Shown here: positions 41,955 through 52,234 of the stretch, piece after piece
Layout: each line of letters begins with the position of its first letter
Position numbering within the stretch: the stretch's first letter is position 1
Source: Bolinopsis microptera
Taxonomy: Eukaryota > Ctenophora > Tentaculata > Lobata > Bolinopsidae
Reading direction: 5' to 3'
Assembly: GCF_026151205.1 (NCBI RefSeq)
Contig: NC_087080.1
Span: 15,941,337 to 16,005,336 of the forward strand
DNA: 64,000 bases
Made by a program: the position numbers and the translations under genes
Notes under the pieces: model-generated
The model's input: only the letters and a program-made list of their open reading frames with translations
Told to the model about the DNA's origin: nothing
Databases searched by the model: none

Positions 41955-42540
41955 TAGTAATGTCTATAGTTAATTATTTTGAGAAGACTGTCATTGTGGA
42001 CAGTATTGACCGTCGAAATATAAAGCTGCTACATAAAGTTGTTCCTGTAGTGAGGAGGAGGACGACCATCTCATTGGATGTTGGGAGCTACTTTTGTAAG
42101 TAGTCTCGATAAGGTCGGACTAAAGGAAAAGCAGGTTTATCACGTGAATTTAAAGATAATATGATTTATTTGTGTGAATAATACCCTAAAGCGACAATTA
42201 CGTTTACCTTTAAGCATTTTTACATTTTTTAGCACTTGAGACAATTATTGGCAATTACATCTGTAAGCTGAGTCTCGTTTTTGTAAAAACTGCCCAGTAT
42301 CGGCTCTCCGTGTTTTAGGTGCCATGCAGGCAGGAAATGTCCCAATCTGCTTCAATTTGTAACAGGAAATTAGCTGAGCTGAGAACTCTGCATGAGCTGC
42401 AGGAACGGTTCTCAGACCGAAAAGACAGCATTAGATAGAATGTATAATTTTATTAATGTATTAGTTGTTTAATTATTTAATTGGTATTCAGGAATTAGGT
42501 CATTTTTAAGTTAGTTAAAAATTACGTATAAGTTGTTACT

Positions 42541-43023
42541 TCAAGTGTGTCCCGATTGGTCCCCAACTTTATCTGCCCCAAGTGTTCCCCAAGTGTGCCC
42601 CAAGTAACTTTGTCCCCAAAGGTGCCCCAATAGTGTGTTAAGTTTACAAAAACTGTGCTTCAGGTCATTTTTTGCCTCAACTGTGCCCCAAGTGTGGCCC
42701 AAGTGTTCCCCACGTGTGCCCCAGCTGTGCCCCATCTGCATCTGCCCAAAGTGTGCCCCAACACTTGGGGCACACTTGGGGCATACTTGGGGCACACTTG
42801 GGGCACACTTGGGGCACACTTGGGGCACACTTGGGGCACACTTGGGGCACACTTGGGGCACATTTGGGGCACACTTGGGGCAAATGCAGCTGGGGCACAC
42901 CTGGGGCAAAAAAATGACTTGAAGTAAACTAAACACACTTGAGGCACACTTGGGGCACAGCTGGGGCAAAAATTCACTTGGGGCACACTTGGGGCAAAAA
43001 ATGACTAAGGTAAACAATCTTCT
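42541..43023. repeat. Foldback minisatellite of TGTGCCCCAAG units, copy 2
   Basis: Same structure as the array at 38519, with exactly one extra 11-bp unit (alignment offset changes from 4022 to 4033 across the right half) and a few substitutions. Confidence 0.9.
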
Positions 43024-43209
43024 GGTGAGCACCATTCACAAGGTGTTGCAGGGGTGCAGCACCTCTTCAGAATGGATGACGTTCAACGACGGGCGCATTT
43101 TTTAGAATATTTATATTGTTGTAAAATTATTATATCGCATGCAACATTTTATTATTATATTGCATGTGTCATTTTATTATTATATTGCATGTTAAATTTT
43201 ATTATTTAA

Positions 43210-43407
43210 AGAGGAATTGTTACGAGCCGCTTGTACCGTAAGCCACAGCAGAAGGACATCACACTTCACAAAAACTACTGTCACCAGGAATCTGTGAAGA
43301 CTAACACCGTGATAAACCTTTACAAAGAAGCGGACAAGATCTCGTCCGGACCCAGGACCTCAGGAAAGAGAACATCCATTCAGTATTTTAGACCGTCTCA
43401 TGATTAG
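43210..43407 (+). pseudogene. Penelope-like RT-tail fragment, copy 2
   Basis: Same short frame as 39177-39374 (RLYRKPQQKDITLH, TNTVINLYKEADK). The sequence after its stop differs slightly from copy 1 (a few extra bases near 43440). Confidence 0.4.
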
Positions 43408-43854
43408 AAACGGGTACCAGACACCCACCGACAGACGTCGTACTCGTAGCAGAATTAGGAATCAAAACAATTCACTTATTAAAGTAACATTTTCCCCAGC
43501 TAGAAAATTAAGAAATATTAGGTACACTAACCCTAAACCTCAATCAAACCATATTCAGCTCCAACGTTTCGCACTTCTCGTTGGTCAATGCCATTACCGC
43601 CATTTTGCTCCACACTAGATACATATACCTGCTCACCGTTGTAGCATTCCATGCTTATGTGATCATGTGTACTAATATATTTAGTCTTGTAGTAGTTTTA
43701 GGATTGAACGTTATTTGCTATAAAGTTTGTCGTCGTATGAACTAATTTTCGCTGAATCACATGAGTACAAACTCGACCGGTACAGCAGTCTTCAGACTGA
43801 GATTCAAGCAAATGTTATAATGCTGCGGTTGAAGCTGCGACGAGAATTGTTTTT

Positions 43855-44537
43855 GAAAAGAAGTGAGCTGACTAGAAGCTAGTACGGGATAGTGGGAAAG
43901 TCCTAAAGTCGAAAGTCCTAAATGGATCTACTTGTTATCAACTAGGGAGAAGTGGAAAAGGAGTGGGAGTTCAGGAAGGTTGGAGCTTGAGAGTTCACTT
44001 GACATTTGGAGGTACCATTAACGTTACCTCGTCGCCAATTGCGAGCTCTAATGGGTCTCCTCGACTCCTCATATAAATTATTATTATTATATTTATCCTA
44101 TATAATTATGATTATTTATTTCGGTACATGATCAGACTCCACCGCGGAGTAAAAAATTAAAAAATCGCAAATCTGAATTCTGACCCTTCAACAACCCATT
44201 CTTAGGTTATTCTACTCCTAAAGTCATAAGATGATATATTATATTATATTACATCTCTAAGTTTACTAGCCATTGCCTTCACTTATAGGAACAATGACCT
44301 GTCCCTAGGAGCTGCTGTCGCGTGTTATCACTAAGAACTCCTTCACCAGCTCTAGGATCTCCAACGAAGATCATTGGGTCGGCAACTCTGACCCATTCAA
44401 CAACCCCTTTATAGCGTCTACTCCTAAGAACCCCTTCGCCATGAGTTCTGTCCTTTCGAAAATCGAAATTCCCCATTCCAATTTTCTCTTTCAACACGTA
44501 CAGTTAAAATAAGGCCTAATGTACCAATGGGGACTGA
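43855..44537. other. Non-coding; degenerate copy of a dispersed repeat
   Basis: No gene. At about 44320-44450 the sequence repeats, in diverged form, the CCCTTCGCCAGGTCTGGGATC and TCTGACCCTTC.A.AACCCC words found at 36780-36950 and 40830-41000. This suggests an older copy of the start of the 3.05 kb unit. Confidence 0.45.
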
Positions 44538-45062
44538 TTTCATATATTTGAGCGTTATGTCTGGAAACAATCAAACAACAAACGGCCGCGGAGAATTTCG
44601 GAAACCTCCCAAGAGGAAGAAAAAGAACCGGAAGTCACTCCCGAAGAAGAGACTCTACTCCTCGACGAGGAGGAGGATGGCGAGGAGAAGGAGGAAGAGG
44701 GTGAAATGATAGAAAGGAAGAGGAGGAAAACAGAAACCGAAGGTGACCGTGAAACTGAAGATAGAATTGACGATAAAGGACTGACTCCAGTGGACGAAGT
44801 GAGGGTGGAGGATATGGAAACAGAGGAGCCCAAGGAGACTGCTGTGACACAGAAACTTCCCCGGACAAAAAGATGGGCAGAGACCACGGCCCGCCGTAAC
44901 CAGAAATCAAAGGGTCGCAGGAACCAAAGGAGGGAAGCAGATAAAGCTGAACGGGAAAGCCGCCGCAGTGAACCAGGAAATGGCGAACAGCGGCCGAGCC
45001 CCCAACAAAACCTCATCACCTCACAAGACCGATGTAGAACTGATGCCGCTGATCTGTGTTAG
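44538..45062 (+). CDS. Highly charged ORF of unknown function
   Basis: The 174-codon frame is open from just after a TGA at 44535. It starts without an ATG (first Met at 44706), so it may be an exon or a fragment. The N-terminal part is acidic (runs of Glu around EEEDGEEKEEEGE), the middle mixed, the C-terminal part basic (RRNQKSKGRRNQRREADKAE). No domain recognised. Low-complexity charged proteins of this type are often nuclear or nucleic-acid-associated (inference). It lies 570 bp upstream of the HTH gene in the same orientation. Confidence 0.4.
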   Translation, partial: FHIFERYVWKQSNNKRPRRISETSQEEEKEPEVTPEEETLLLDEEEDGEEKEEEGEMIERKRRKTETEGDRETEDRIDDKGLTPVDEVRVEDMETEEPKETAVTQKLPRTKRWAETTARRNQKSKGRRNQRREADKAERESRRSEPGNGEQRPSPQQNLITSQDRCRTDAADLC

Positions 45063-45630
45063 TAAAGTGTGGAGAAGAATTTTCGAGAGGTTGACTGTCG
45101 CACGTGTGGTCAGCAGTTATCTGCAAAACGTGTTCCAAATAAAGTGCTGTTTTTTGCACATGGGGGTCAATTGAAACAAAAATACGATTTAGAATTGGCA
45201 GATACTGCTGCCACTGGCCCAAATTTCTGGCCCAAATTTCTAATTTCGCACTTTCTACGACTAAAATGTTTGTACGGAAATTTGAACTAAAAATAATAAT
45301 ATGCGAGATAATATTCAAAAATTATGTATTGCGTAGTAAATGTTATTATTAAACGGAAAAGAGATGTTAATGTAACACTGAAAGACCTACTACTCTTATT
45401 TTAGTGGAGGAAGACTTACCGTGCTCATCTAGCACACCTCTCATGCCCCGGAGCGAGGAAAGTGAGCAATATTTAATTTCTTAAATCTTACTTTCATTTT
45501 GTCTTTAAGCTGAAGCTTAGATGTTTATTTATAAGATGTTAATATAAAAGCCGTTAAGGACGAGAGTTTGATTTTCCCAATACCTTAAGTCCTGTCACTG
45601 TTAGAGGAACATTTTGTACGTGACTGGAAA

Positions 45631-46026
45631 TTGAACATTATTGAAAACAGCGATCTTAGAACTCTTCTCAAGAAAGGTCCCACCGGTCCTGTTCCAGCCC
45701 CTTATCCTGGTTCGAGCCGCACCTTCACCATCGACGGAGAAGTTTCAAAGTACGACAGGATCCTGGCACGTGTCCGGAATGGTGCTACGAAGAAGGAGGC
45801 ACTCGCTGCAGAGGGGATATCTGAGTCCTTTTTCGGCAGGAAGCGCTGCATAGCAGAGGCAGCGAGGACTGACCTACCTTCTCTCCGACATGGACTCCTC
45901 CAGCTGATTAATCCCACACTTAAAAACCTTCTACCAGTGGCCAGGGACATCTGTAACCGGAACCTTTCTGTGCTTCGCACACTCCACGCTTCAGGAGAAG
46001 CACTCCCTCCCAAGAAGATATACTGA
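45631..46026 (+). CDS. Small HTH protein, RKRCIAEAA family
   Basis: The frame is 131 codons. After a Pro-rich start (GPTGPVPAPYPGSS) it has RTFTIDGEVSKYDRIL, then VRNGATKKEALAAEGIS, ESFFGRKRCIAEAARTDLP, and a C-terminal half with LLQL, DICNRNLSVLRTL and ALPPKKIY. The helix-turn-helix is predicted at TKKEALAAEG-ISESFFGRK. It matches the protein in the centre of the palindromic element along its length, with different N-terminal tails. The listed start is the first codon of the open frame (ATT); no ATG lies upstream in frame, so an upstream exon is likely. A DNA-binding role is inferred from fold layout only. Confidence 0.65.
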   Translation: MNIIENSDLRTLLKKGPTGPVPAPYPGSSRTFTIDGEVSKYDRILARVRNGATKKEALAAEGISESFFGRKRCIAEAARTDLPSLRHGLLQLINPTLKNLLPVARDICNRNLSVLRTLHASGEALPPKKIY

Positions 46027-47172
46027 TTTATTTTGTAGTTACAGTAATACTTATAGTTTTTAATGGTTATGAAATGTTCCGATTGATACTTTGATAATAT
46101 AATATTGCTTACCTATTGAATTTATTAGATACATTATGAACAGATCAATCGTAGTTTTCAATTGCTCGTTAATAAATAAATAATATAAACAAAGTTAAAA
46201 TTGTGTCTCTGAAAATTATATTGCTCATACATATAGTTTAATACTGTCACCAATATAAGTAATATAAATAATTATATCTATCATCATATTGTAATAAATA
46301 ATATCATAATAATAAATGATATCTATCTAGTGCCCCAGGTGGTTTTGCCCGAAATGTGCCCGAGATGTGCCCGAGGTGTGCCCGAGGTGTGCCCGAGGTG
46401 TGCCCCAGGTGGTGATATATAAACATTATCGTTTTGGCGCACATTTACATTAAACTGAACATGGGTGCAAATATAAATGTGTTATAAAGCTGTACAAATA
46501 TGGATTAAAAACAACGACCTTAAACTTTATGAAATGAAAACTAACTATTTAGCATTATAATTTTAACGGTAAGAAAGTGATTGAAATTAGTGAAATCACG
46601 ATGAAAATAATTTGTTTGAATGAATGTTCAATAATTTCAATTAAGTTCTTACCTAGTTCTTTCTTTTTCTTCTAGAATTTATTTTATTCTTATCTTCTCT
46701 TTTATTTTATTTTATATTTTTAATCATTTTTTTCTTTTTTATTGTTTTAACATATGCATATTTTTCTTTTCATGAATATTTAGGATACATCACAAGCAAC
46801 AAAGGAAATTTCTCAACTTGTTTGGAACTCTGATATCAACACAAATATCATTAACTTACATACATTTTTTTCCCTACTCTTGCCGAAGGAAAAGATAGAT
46901 TGGAATTGGAATTGGAATCGGAATTGGATACTTTGGACTCGAACAGGGTTTGTACTCCTACTTGTACATATACCCCCTACAACGAACCCGATGATGTCAT
47001 AACTATCACATTTCTCCTGATCCTGTTCTTGATTTCACATGTGGTCCTGGAAGTGAAACAGACCCAAATGTTCCTGGTCCTGCTCTTCAAATCGTGGAAT
47101 GGAAGGGAACACTAATACTGAACGAAACTTTAACACGACAACCATCGATCAGACCGGACACTACATATATAA
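46027..47172. other. AT-rich interval; short GTGCCCGAG minisatellite
   Basis: No gene recognised. At about 46332-46420 there is a minisatellite of GATGTGCCCGAG-type units, related in sequence to the TGTGCCCCAAG arrays. A pyrimidine-rich stretch lies at 46660-46770 and a short GGAATT repeat at about 46900-46925. Confidence 0.5.
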
Positions 47173-47355
47173 CTTACCACTCTACAAAGGTTTACAAGGT
47201 TTATAAAAAATAGCTTGTTTCGGTGCAAAGCAGTATGGAGTAGGGCTAAGCCAGCAAAGAATAATAACTTCTTGGTTGTTAGCTATAAAAATAAGTTTGT
47301 AGAAGATGTAGGACTCAATAAGCTGTTGAAAACTCATGGACCTTTGACCACTTAG
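47173..47355 (+). CDS. Short unrecognised ORF
   Basis: A 60-codon frame with a protein-like stretch (RAKPAKNNNFLVVSYKNK, then FVEDVGLNKLLKTHGPL). It has no ATG near its start and is possibly a fragment of a retroelement protein, but I cannot name a family. Confidence 0.25.
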   Translation, partial: LTTLQRFTRFIKNSLFRCKAVWSRAKPAKNNNFLVVSYKNKFVEDVGLNKLLKTHGPLTT

Positions 47356-47455
47356 CCGTAGTGCAGCAATGCCTAGTGTTTCCTAAAAATATCCTAAAAC
47401 AATCCGTTCCAGTCTTGTCAATTATACCGCCAGACACACGAAGCCAATCATGATC

Positions 47456-48720
47456 CTAATAGTAACAGGAGTGGAAGGATATACTGGGATCCACGGGAAT
47501 TAGAAATCCCGAACAGAGGGTGATTACAGCAGCACAAAAGTTTTGCAGGAACCACCAGGAGTGGAAGGATATACAGGGATCCACGGGAATTAGAAATCCC
47601 GAACAGAGGGTGATTACAGCAGCACAAAACTTTTGCAGGAACCGCCAGGAGTGGAAGGATATACTGGGATCCACGGGAATTAGAAATCCCGAACAGAGGG
47701 TGATTACAGCAGCACAAAACTTTTGCAGGAACCGCCAGGAGTGGAAGGATATACTGGGATCCACGGGAATTAGAAATCCCGAACAGAGGGTGATTACAGC
47801 AGCACAAAACTTTTGCAGGAACCACCAGGAGTGGAAGGATATACTAGGATCCACGGGAATTAGAAATCCCGAACAGAGGGTGATTACAGCAGCACAAAAG
47901 TTTTGCAGGAACCGCCAGGAGTGGAAGGATATACTGGGATCCACGGGAATTAGAAATCCCGAACAGAGGGTGATTACAGCAGCACAAAACTTTTGCAGGA
48001 ACCGCCAGGAGTGGAAGGATATACTGGGATCCACGGGAATTAGAAATCCCGAACAGAGGGTGATTACAGCAGCACAAAAGTTTTGCAGGAACCGCCAGGA
48101 GTGGAAGGATATACTGGGATCCACGGGAATTAGAAATCCCGAACAGAGGGTGATTACAGCAGCACAAAACGTTTGCACGAACCGCCAGGAGTGGAAGGAT
48201 ATACTGGGATCCACGGGAATTAGAAATCCCGAACAGAGGGTGATTACAGCAGCACAAAACTTTTGCAGGAACCACCAGGAGTGGAAGGATATACTGGGAT
48301 CCACGGGAATTAGAAATCCCGAACAGAGGGTGATTACAGCAGCACAAAACTTTTGCAGGAACCACCAGGAGTGGAAGGATATACTAGGATCCACGGGAAT
48401 AACAAATCCCGAACAGAGGGTGATTACAGCAGCACAAAACTTTTGCAGGAACCACCAGGAGTGGAAGGATATACTGGGATCCACGGGAATTAGAAATCCC
48501 GAACAGAGGGTGATTACAGCAGCACAAAAGTTTTGCAGGAACCACCAGGAGTGGAAGGATATACTAGGATCCACGGGAATTAGAAATCCCGAACAGAGGG
48601 TGATTACAGCAGCACAAAACTTTTGCAGGAACCACCAGGAGTGGAAGGATATACTGGGATCCACGGGAATAACAAATCCCGAACAGAGGGTGATAACAGC
48701 AGCACAAAAGTTTTGCAGTA
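47456..48720 (+). repeat. 90-bp in-frame tandem array (30-residue repeat), about 14 copies
   Basis: The exact 90-bp period gives a plus-strand frame (47520-48941) with the repeat ITAAQNFCRNRQEWKDILGS followed by TGIRNPEQRV. Variation is limited to a few synonymous or conservative sites (N/K before FC, R/H before QEW, RN/TN). The single-copy version of this segment is present once in each 1,086-bp unit downstream, so the array is an expansion of one exon piece. Each copy also carries CTTTTGCAG|GAACC, which looks like a splice acceptor. Two minus-strand frames are open only because the period is a multiple of three. Confidence 0.9.
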
Positions 48721-48941
48721 ATGCCAGGCATATCCTCAACGGCCAGGTAGTAATACTAATAGTTGTAATGATAACAGGTCGAGATTGTCAATCTGTCAAG
48801 ATATCTGCTAAAATTATTTTACCAAATAAGATTTATTCTTATTATAAATCCCTTTTTCTACAGCTCATAGAGCTCCACAACGACACAAACTTTTGTGTGT
48901 CATCGAACCATCGTTTTATGTATTGGAAGCGCCTGATATGA
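47520..48941 (+). CDS. Repeat protein ORF feeding into the F-box-like unit
   Basis: The 473-codon frame consists of about 13.5 repeats (Cys and Trp invariant in FC-RN-QEW), then FCSNARHILNGQ. At 48747 CAG|GTAGTA forms a donor and TTTTTCTACAG ends at about 48863, so an intron of roughly 116 bases probably precedes LIELHNDTNFCVSSNHRF. Read through, the same frame stays open to 48941, which explains the intron being read as protein. Function unknown; the periodic Cys/Trp could support a small repeated fold. The repeats lie directly upstream of the F-box-like ORF and on the same strand. Confidence 0.5.
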   Translation: MITAAQKFCRNHQEWKDIQGSTGIRNPEQRVITAAQNFCRNRQEWKDILGSTGIRNPEQRVITAAQNFCRNRQEWKDILGSTGIRNPEQRVITAAQNFCRNHQEWKDILGSTGIRNPEQRVITAAQKFCRNRQEWKDILGSTGIRNPEQRVITAAQNFCRNRQEWKDILGSTGIRNPEQRVITAAQKFCRNRQEWKDILGSTGIRNPEQRVITAAQNVCTNRQEWKDILGSTGIRNPEQRVITAAQNFCRNHQEWKDILGSTGIRNPEQRVITAAQNFCRNHQEWKDILGSTGITNPEQRVITAAQNFCRNHQEWKDILGSTGIRNPEQRVITAAQKFCRNHQEWKDILGSTGIRNPEQRVITAAQNFCRNHQEWKDILGSTGITNPEQRVITAAQKFCSNARHILNGQVVILIVVMITGRDCQSVKISAKIILPNKIYSYYKSLFLQLIELHNDTNFCVSSNHRFMYWKRLI

Positions 48942-49647
48942 TTAATATTGAGGATTATTTGTTTACACGATGTAGCACATAACAGTATTATAGACTGTGT
49001 AATAAATGATACAGATTTACCGATATCCCCGTTTATTCGCAACTTCGAATTCTTTCTTAACATGTTTATCAGTTACGACATTCTTTACCATGTCCTTGAT
49101 TACCTATGCGATGGACATCTTCTGCCCCTTATGGGGGTTAACAGCCTTTGGATGCAAATGGTGTTGGATCGAGTTACGTTGCTAAAGATGACGTGCAACA
49201 ACTTGCGCGAAATGCTGCAACTGGTTGCAAACTGCAGCAAAGTAACGACTTTGGAGGTGAACTTTACGGCCTGAGAACAAAGACAGAGCATAATATTTCC
49301 TGGAGATGAAGGTCATCAATGATATTATCGATGATAACGTGGACAAGGTCGATTTTAAGTTCAAAAAAGTAGATTCAGCCGTCTTCGGCGTTACAATGAC
49401 GGCGTACGGATCACTGATTTTACAAGGAATATTTATAGTATTTGTTAATGTTATTATCGTTTGGCAATGCTGCCCAGCGTTGGCAATGTTGCCCACCTGG
49501 GCAAAAAAACCCCATGAATATAATAAATCCTAATGAGGATGTCGTAATGTAACTGTAAGTTATAACTTTATTTTCATTTATCTACGTGTATATTATTATT
49601 TTACATTCTGTTGATCTGTACTATTATGAACAATACGTTAAACTTTT
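48721..49647 (+). repeat. Macrosatellite unit a (F-box-like ORF 48948-49274)
   Basis: First unit of the 1,086-bp family. The F-box-like frame reads SYDILYHVLDYLCDGHLLPL, then MGVNSLWMQMVLDRVTLL, NNLREMLQLV and CSKVTTLEV. The pattern D.L..VL.YL...LLPL..V...W is that of an F-box helix pair, followed by leucine-rich segments; F-box proteins link substrates to Skp1-Cullin ubiquitin ligases. A possible acceptor (GTTTATCAG) precedes SYDIL and a donor (GAG|GTGAAC) follows TTLE. A second frame (49306-49533) and AATAAA near 49520 end the unit. The assignment rests on pattern only. Confidence 0.5.
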
Positions 49648-50057
49648 ATGAAGTGTCTTTTATCTGGCTCGTCGTTTGATCTCTTCTTGAGTTCTAAAAC
49701 AAGCTTTTGCAGGAACCGCCAGGAGTGGGTTAACATTCTGTCAGCCATTGGAATAACAAATCCCGAACAGAGGGTGATAACAGCAGCACAAAAGTTTTGC
49801 AGTAATGCCAGGCATATCCTCAACGGCCAGGTAGTAATACTAATAGTTGTAATGATAACAGGTCGAGATTGTCAATTTAATAGATATCTGCTAAAATTAT
49901 TTTACCAAATAAGATTTATTCTTATTATAAATCCCTTTTTCTACAGCTCATAGAGCTCCACAACGACACAAACTTTTGTGTGTCATCGAACCATCGTTTT
50001 ATGTATTGGAAGCGCCTGATATGATTAATATTGAGGATTATTTGTTTACACGATGTA
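49648..50057 (+). repeat. Macrosatellite unit b, truncated
   Basis: Starts like every unit (KCLLSGSSFDLFLSSK, one 30-residue repeat of the WVNILSAIGITNPEQ subtype, intron) but breaks after TTTACACGATGTA at about 50057, before the F-box-like part. Confidence 0.85.
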
Positions 50058-50084
50058 AAAAACTCCAAATCAAAACGGTTGATT

Positions 50085-50908
50085 TTTAATTCCGAATAGT
50101 AGACCTAAGTAGAAATACACTTAAAATAAATAAAACTTAAGTAGGGATAGAATTAAATTTCTTTCCGTCGTTAATTTTATACATTTTTAACAATTTTATT
50201 ACAGAACTGATGAAGACGTAGTTACGTGGAATGATTATTTCAATTCAATAAAGTTTCTAGCCTAAAGTCTGCTTTTTCATTTTGTTCGCAACCTTAAGAG
50301 TCAAAAGATAACTTCTCCAAGAAAAATCAAGTTCAAATGCGACTCATAAATATAGCCCCCTTGAACTATGATAGAATTAAGAGTACGCATAAATAACACC
50401 TAAAAGCAGCATAATCAATAAAAACGTCTATCTTGTCTGTGGGATGATACTTTCTTCCCCTCCAGTTGTCTCCGATGTTTCTCAAATTTAATCATTTATT
50501 TAGTTATTTTATTTGCCGTGGGAATCCTACTTCAGCCTAACAACTGTTGTGTAAATAAGAAGATTGCCATCATAGTCGAGGGACAGAAGACATCATCATT
50601 CGACCATCCTGTATCTACACTTCACAACCATAGAAATGGAATTCTACGATCTCTTCAATCCAATTCCCATATCCCCACCTATAGTATGCCACTTCCTAGT
50701 ATGCCACCAACAGCTCCAGGTGAGATAATATTGTTGATTTATATAATATAGATTGTTTATTCTTTAGTGTAGATTAACTTTATTTTTATATATTTTACTA
50801 AGTGTGAAGGATCACCAATACGTTATTGATATTGTTGAAATATTTAATGATAAATTGATATAATAATAAATGATTGTAATATTTTTATTGAGGCACATGC
50901 CACCCCCA
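50085..50908 (+). repeat. 824-bp segment, copy 1 of 2 (other copy 59050-59873)
   Basis: Identical in layout to 59050-59873 at a constant offset of 8,965. It contains a short exon-like frame (from about 50636: MEFYDLFNPIPIS) ending at CCAG|GTGAGA (donor), and an AT-rich tail. Here its right end, CATGCCACCCC, is joined to a new 90-bp array. Confidence 0.9.
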
Positions 50909-51309
50909 TCGAGGGTGATTACAGCAGCACAAAACTTTTGCAGGAACCACCAGGAGTGGAAGGATATACTGGGATCCACGGGAATAACAAATCCCGAACA
51001 GAGGGTGATTACAGCAGCACAAAAGTTTTGCAGGAACCGCCAGGAGTGGAAGGATATACTGGGATCCACGGGAATTAGAAATCCCGAACAAAGGGTGATT
51101 ACAGCAGCACAAAAGTTTTGCAGGAACCGCCAGGACTGGAAGGATATACTGGGATCCACGGGAATAACAAATCCCGAACAGAGGGTGATTACAGCAGCAC
51201 AAAAGTTTTGCAGGAACCGCCAGGAGTGGAAGGATATACTGGGATCCACGGGAATAACAAATCCCGAACAGAGGGTGATTACAGCAGCACAAAAGTTTTG
51301 CAGTAATGC
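50909..51309 (+). repeat. 90-bp array, four to five copies, inside the macrosatellite
   Basis: Same 30-residue repeat as 47456-48720 (ITAAQKFCRNRQEWKDILGS), with one Asp variant (QDWKDIL). It ends in the standard FCSNARHILNGQ tail and leads straight into unit c. Confidence 0.9.
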
Positions 51310-52234
51310 CAGGCATATCCTCAACGGCCAGGTAGTAATACTAATAGTTGTAATGATAACAGGTCGAGATTGTCAATTTAATAGATATCTGCTAAAATTA
51401 TTTTACCAAATAAGATTTATTCTTATTATAAATCCCTTTTTCTACAGCTCATAGAGCTCCACAACGACACAAACTTTTGTGTGTCATCGAACCATCGTTT
51501 TATGTATTGGAAGCGCCTGATATGATTAATATTGAGGATTATTTGTTTACACGATGTAGCACATAACAGTATTATAGACTGTGTAATAAATGATACAGAT
51601 TTACCGATATCCCCGTTTATTCGCAACTTCGAATTCTTTCTTAACATGTTTATCAGTTACGACATTCTTTACCATGTCCTTGATTACCTATGCGATGGAC
51701 ATCTTCTGCCCCTTATGGGGGTTAACAGCCTTTGGATGCAAATGGTGTTGGATCGAGTTACGTTGCTAAAGATGACGTGCAACAACTTGCGCGAAATGCT
51801 GCAACTGGTTGCAAACTGCAGCAAAGTAACGACTTTGGAGGTGAACTTTACGGCCTGAGAACAAAGACAGAGCATAATATTTCCTGGAGATGAAGGTCAT
51901 CAATGATATTATCGATGATAACGTGGACAAGGTCGATTTTAAGTTCAAAAAAGTAGATTCAGCCGTCTTCGGCGTTACAATGACGGCGTACGGATCACTG
52001 ATTTTACAAGGAATATTTATAGTATTTGTTAATGTTATTATCGTTTGGCAATGCTGCCCAGCGTTGGCAATGTTGCCCACCTGGGCAAAAAAACACCATG
52101 AATATAATAAATCCTAATGAGGATGTCGTAATGTAACTGTAAGTTATAACTTTATTTTCATTTATCTACGTGTATATTATTATTTTACATGATTCTGTTG
52201 ATCTGTACTATTATGAACAATACGTTAAACTTTT
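51310..52234 (+). repeat. Macrosatellite unit c (F-box-like ORF 51532-51858)
   Basis: Same as unit a downstream of the repeat array. The F-box-like protein is unchanged from unit a. The second frame ends AKKHHEYNKS (HH subtype). Confidence 0.88.

Larger units (their letters stand above)
40811..43854 (+). repeat. About 3.05 kb unit, copy 2
   Basis: Tandem-like copy of 36758-39816 in the same orientation, separated by the copy B module and the 596-bp MITE. Order inside: TTCGCCAGGTCTGGGATCTCC repeats, MULE exons, foldback minisatellite, Penelope-like frame, module start. It breaks at 43854 within the coiled-coil lead. Confidence 0.9.

Noticed and set aside
44555-45019. Minus-strand Ser-rich 154-codon ORF
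   Set aside because: It is antisense to the charged plus-strand frame (Glu/Arg codons read as Ser/Leu on the other strand) and has no supporting context.
47448-48739. Minus-strand Cys/Ser-rich repeat proteins across the 90-bp array
   Set aside because: They mirror the plus-strand repeat. The plus-strand reading is preferred because it continues into the single-copy segment of every unit with a plausible intron and the F-box-like ORF on the same strand.
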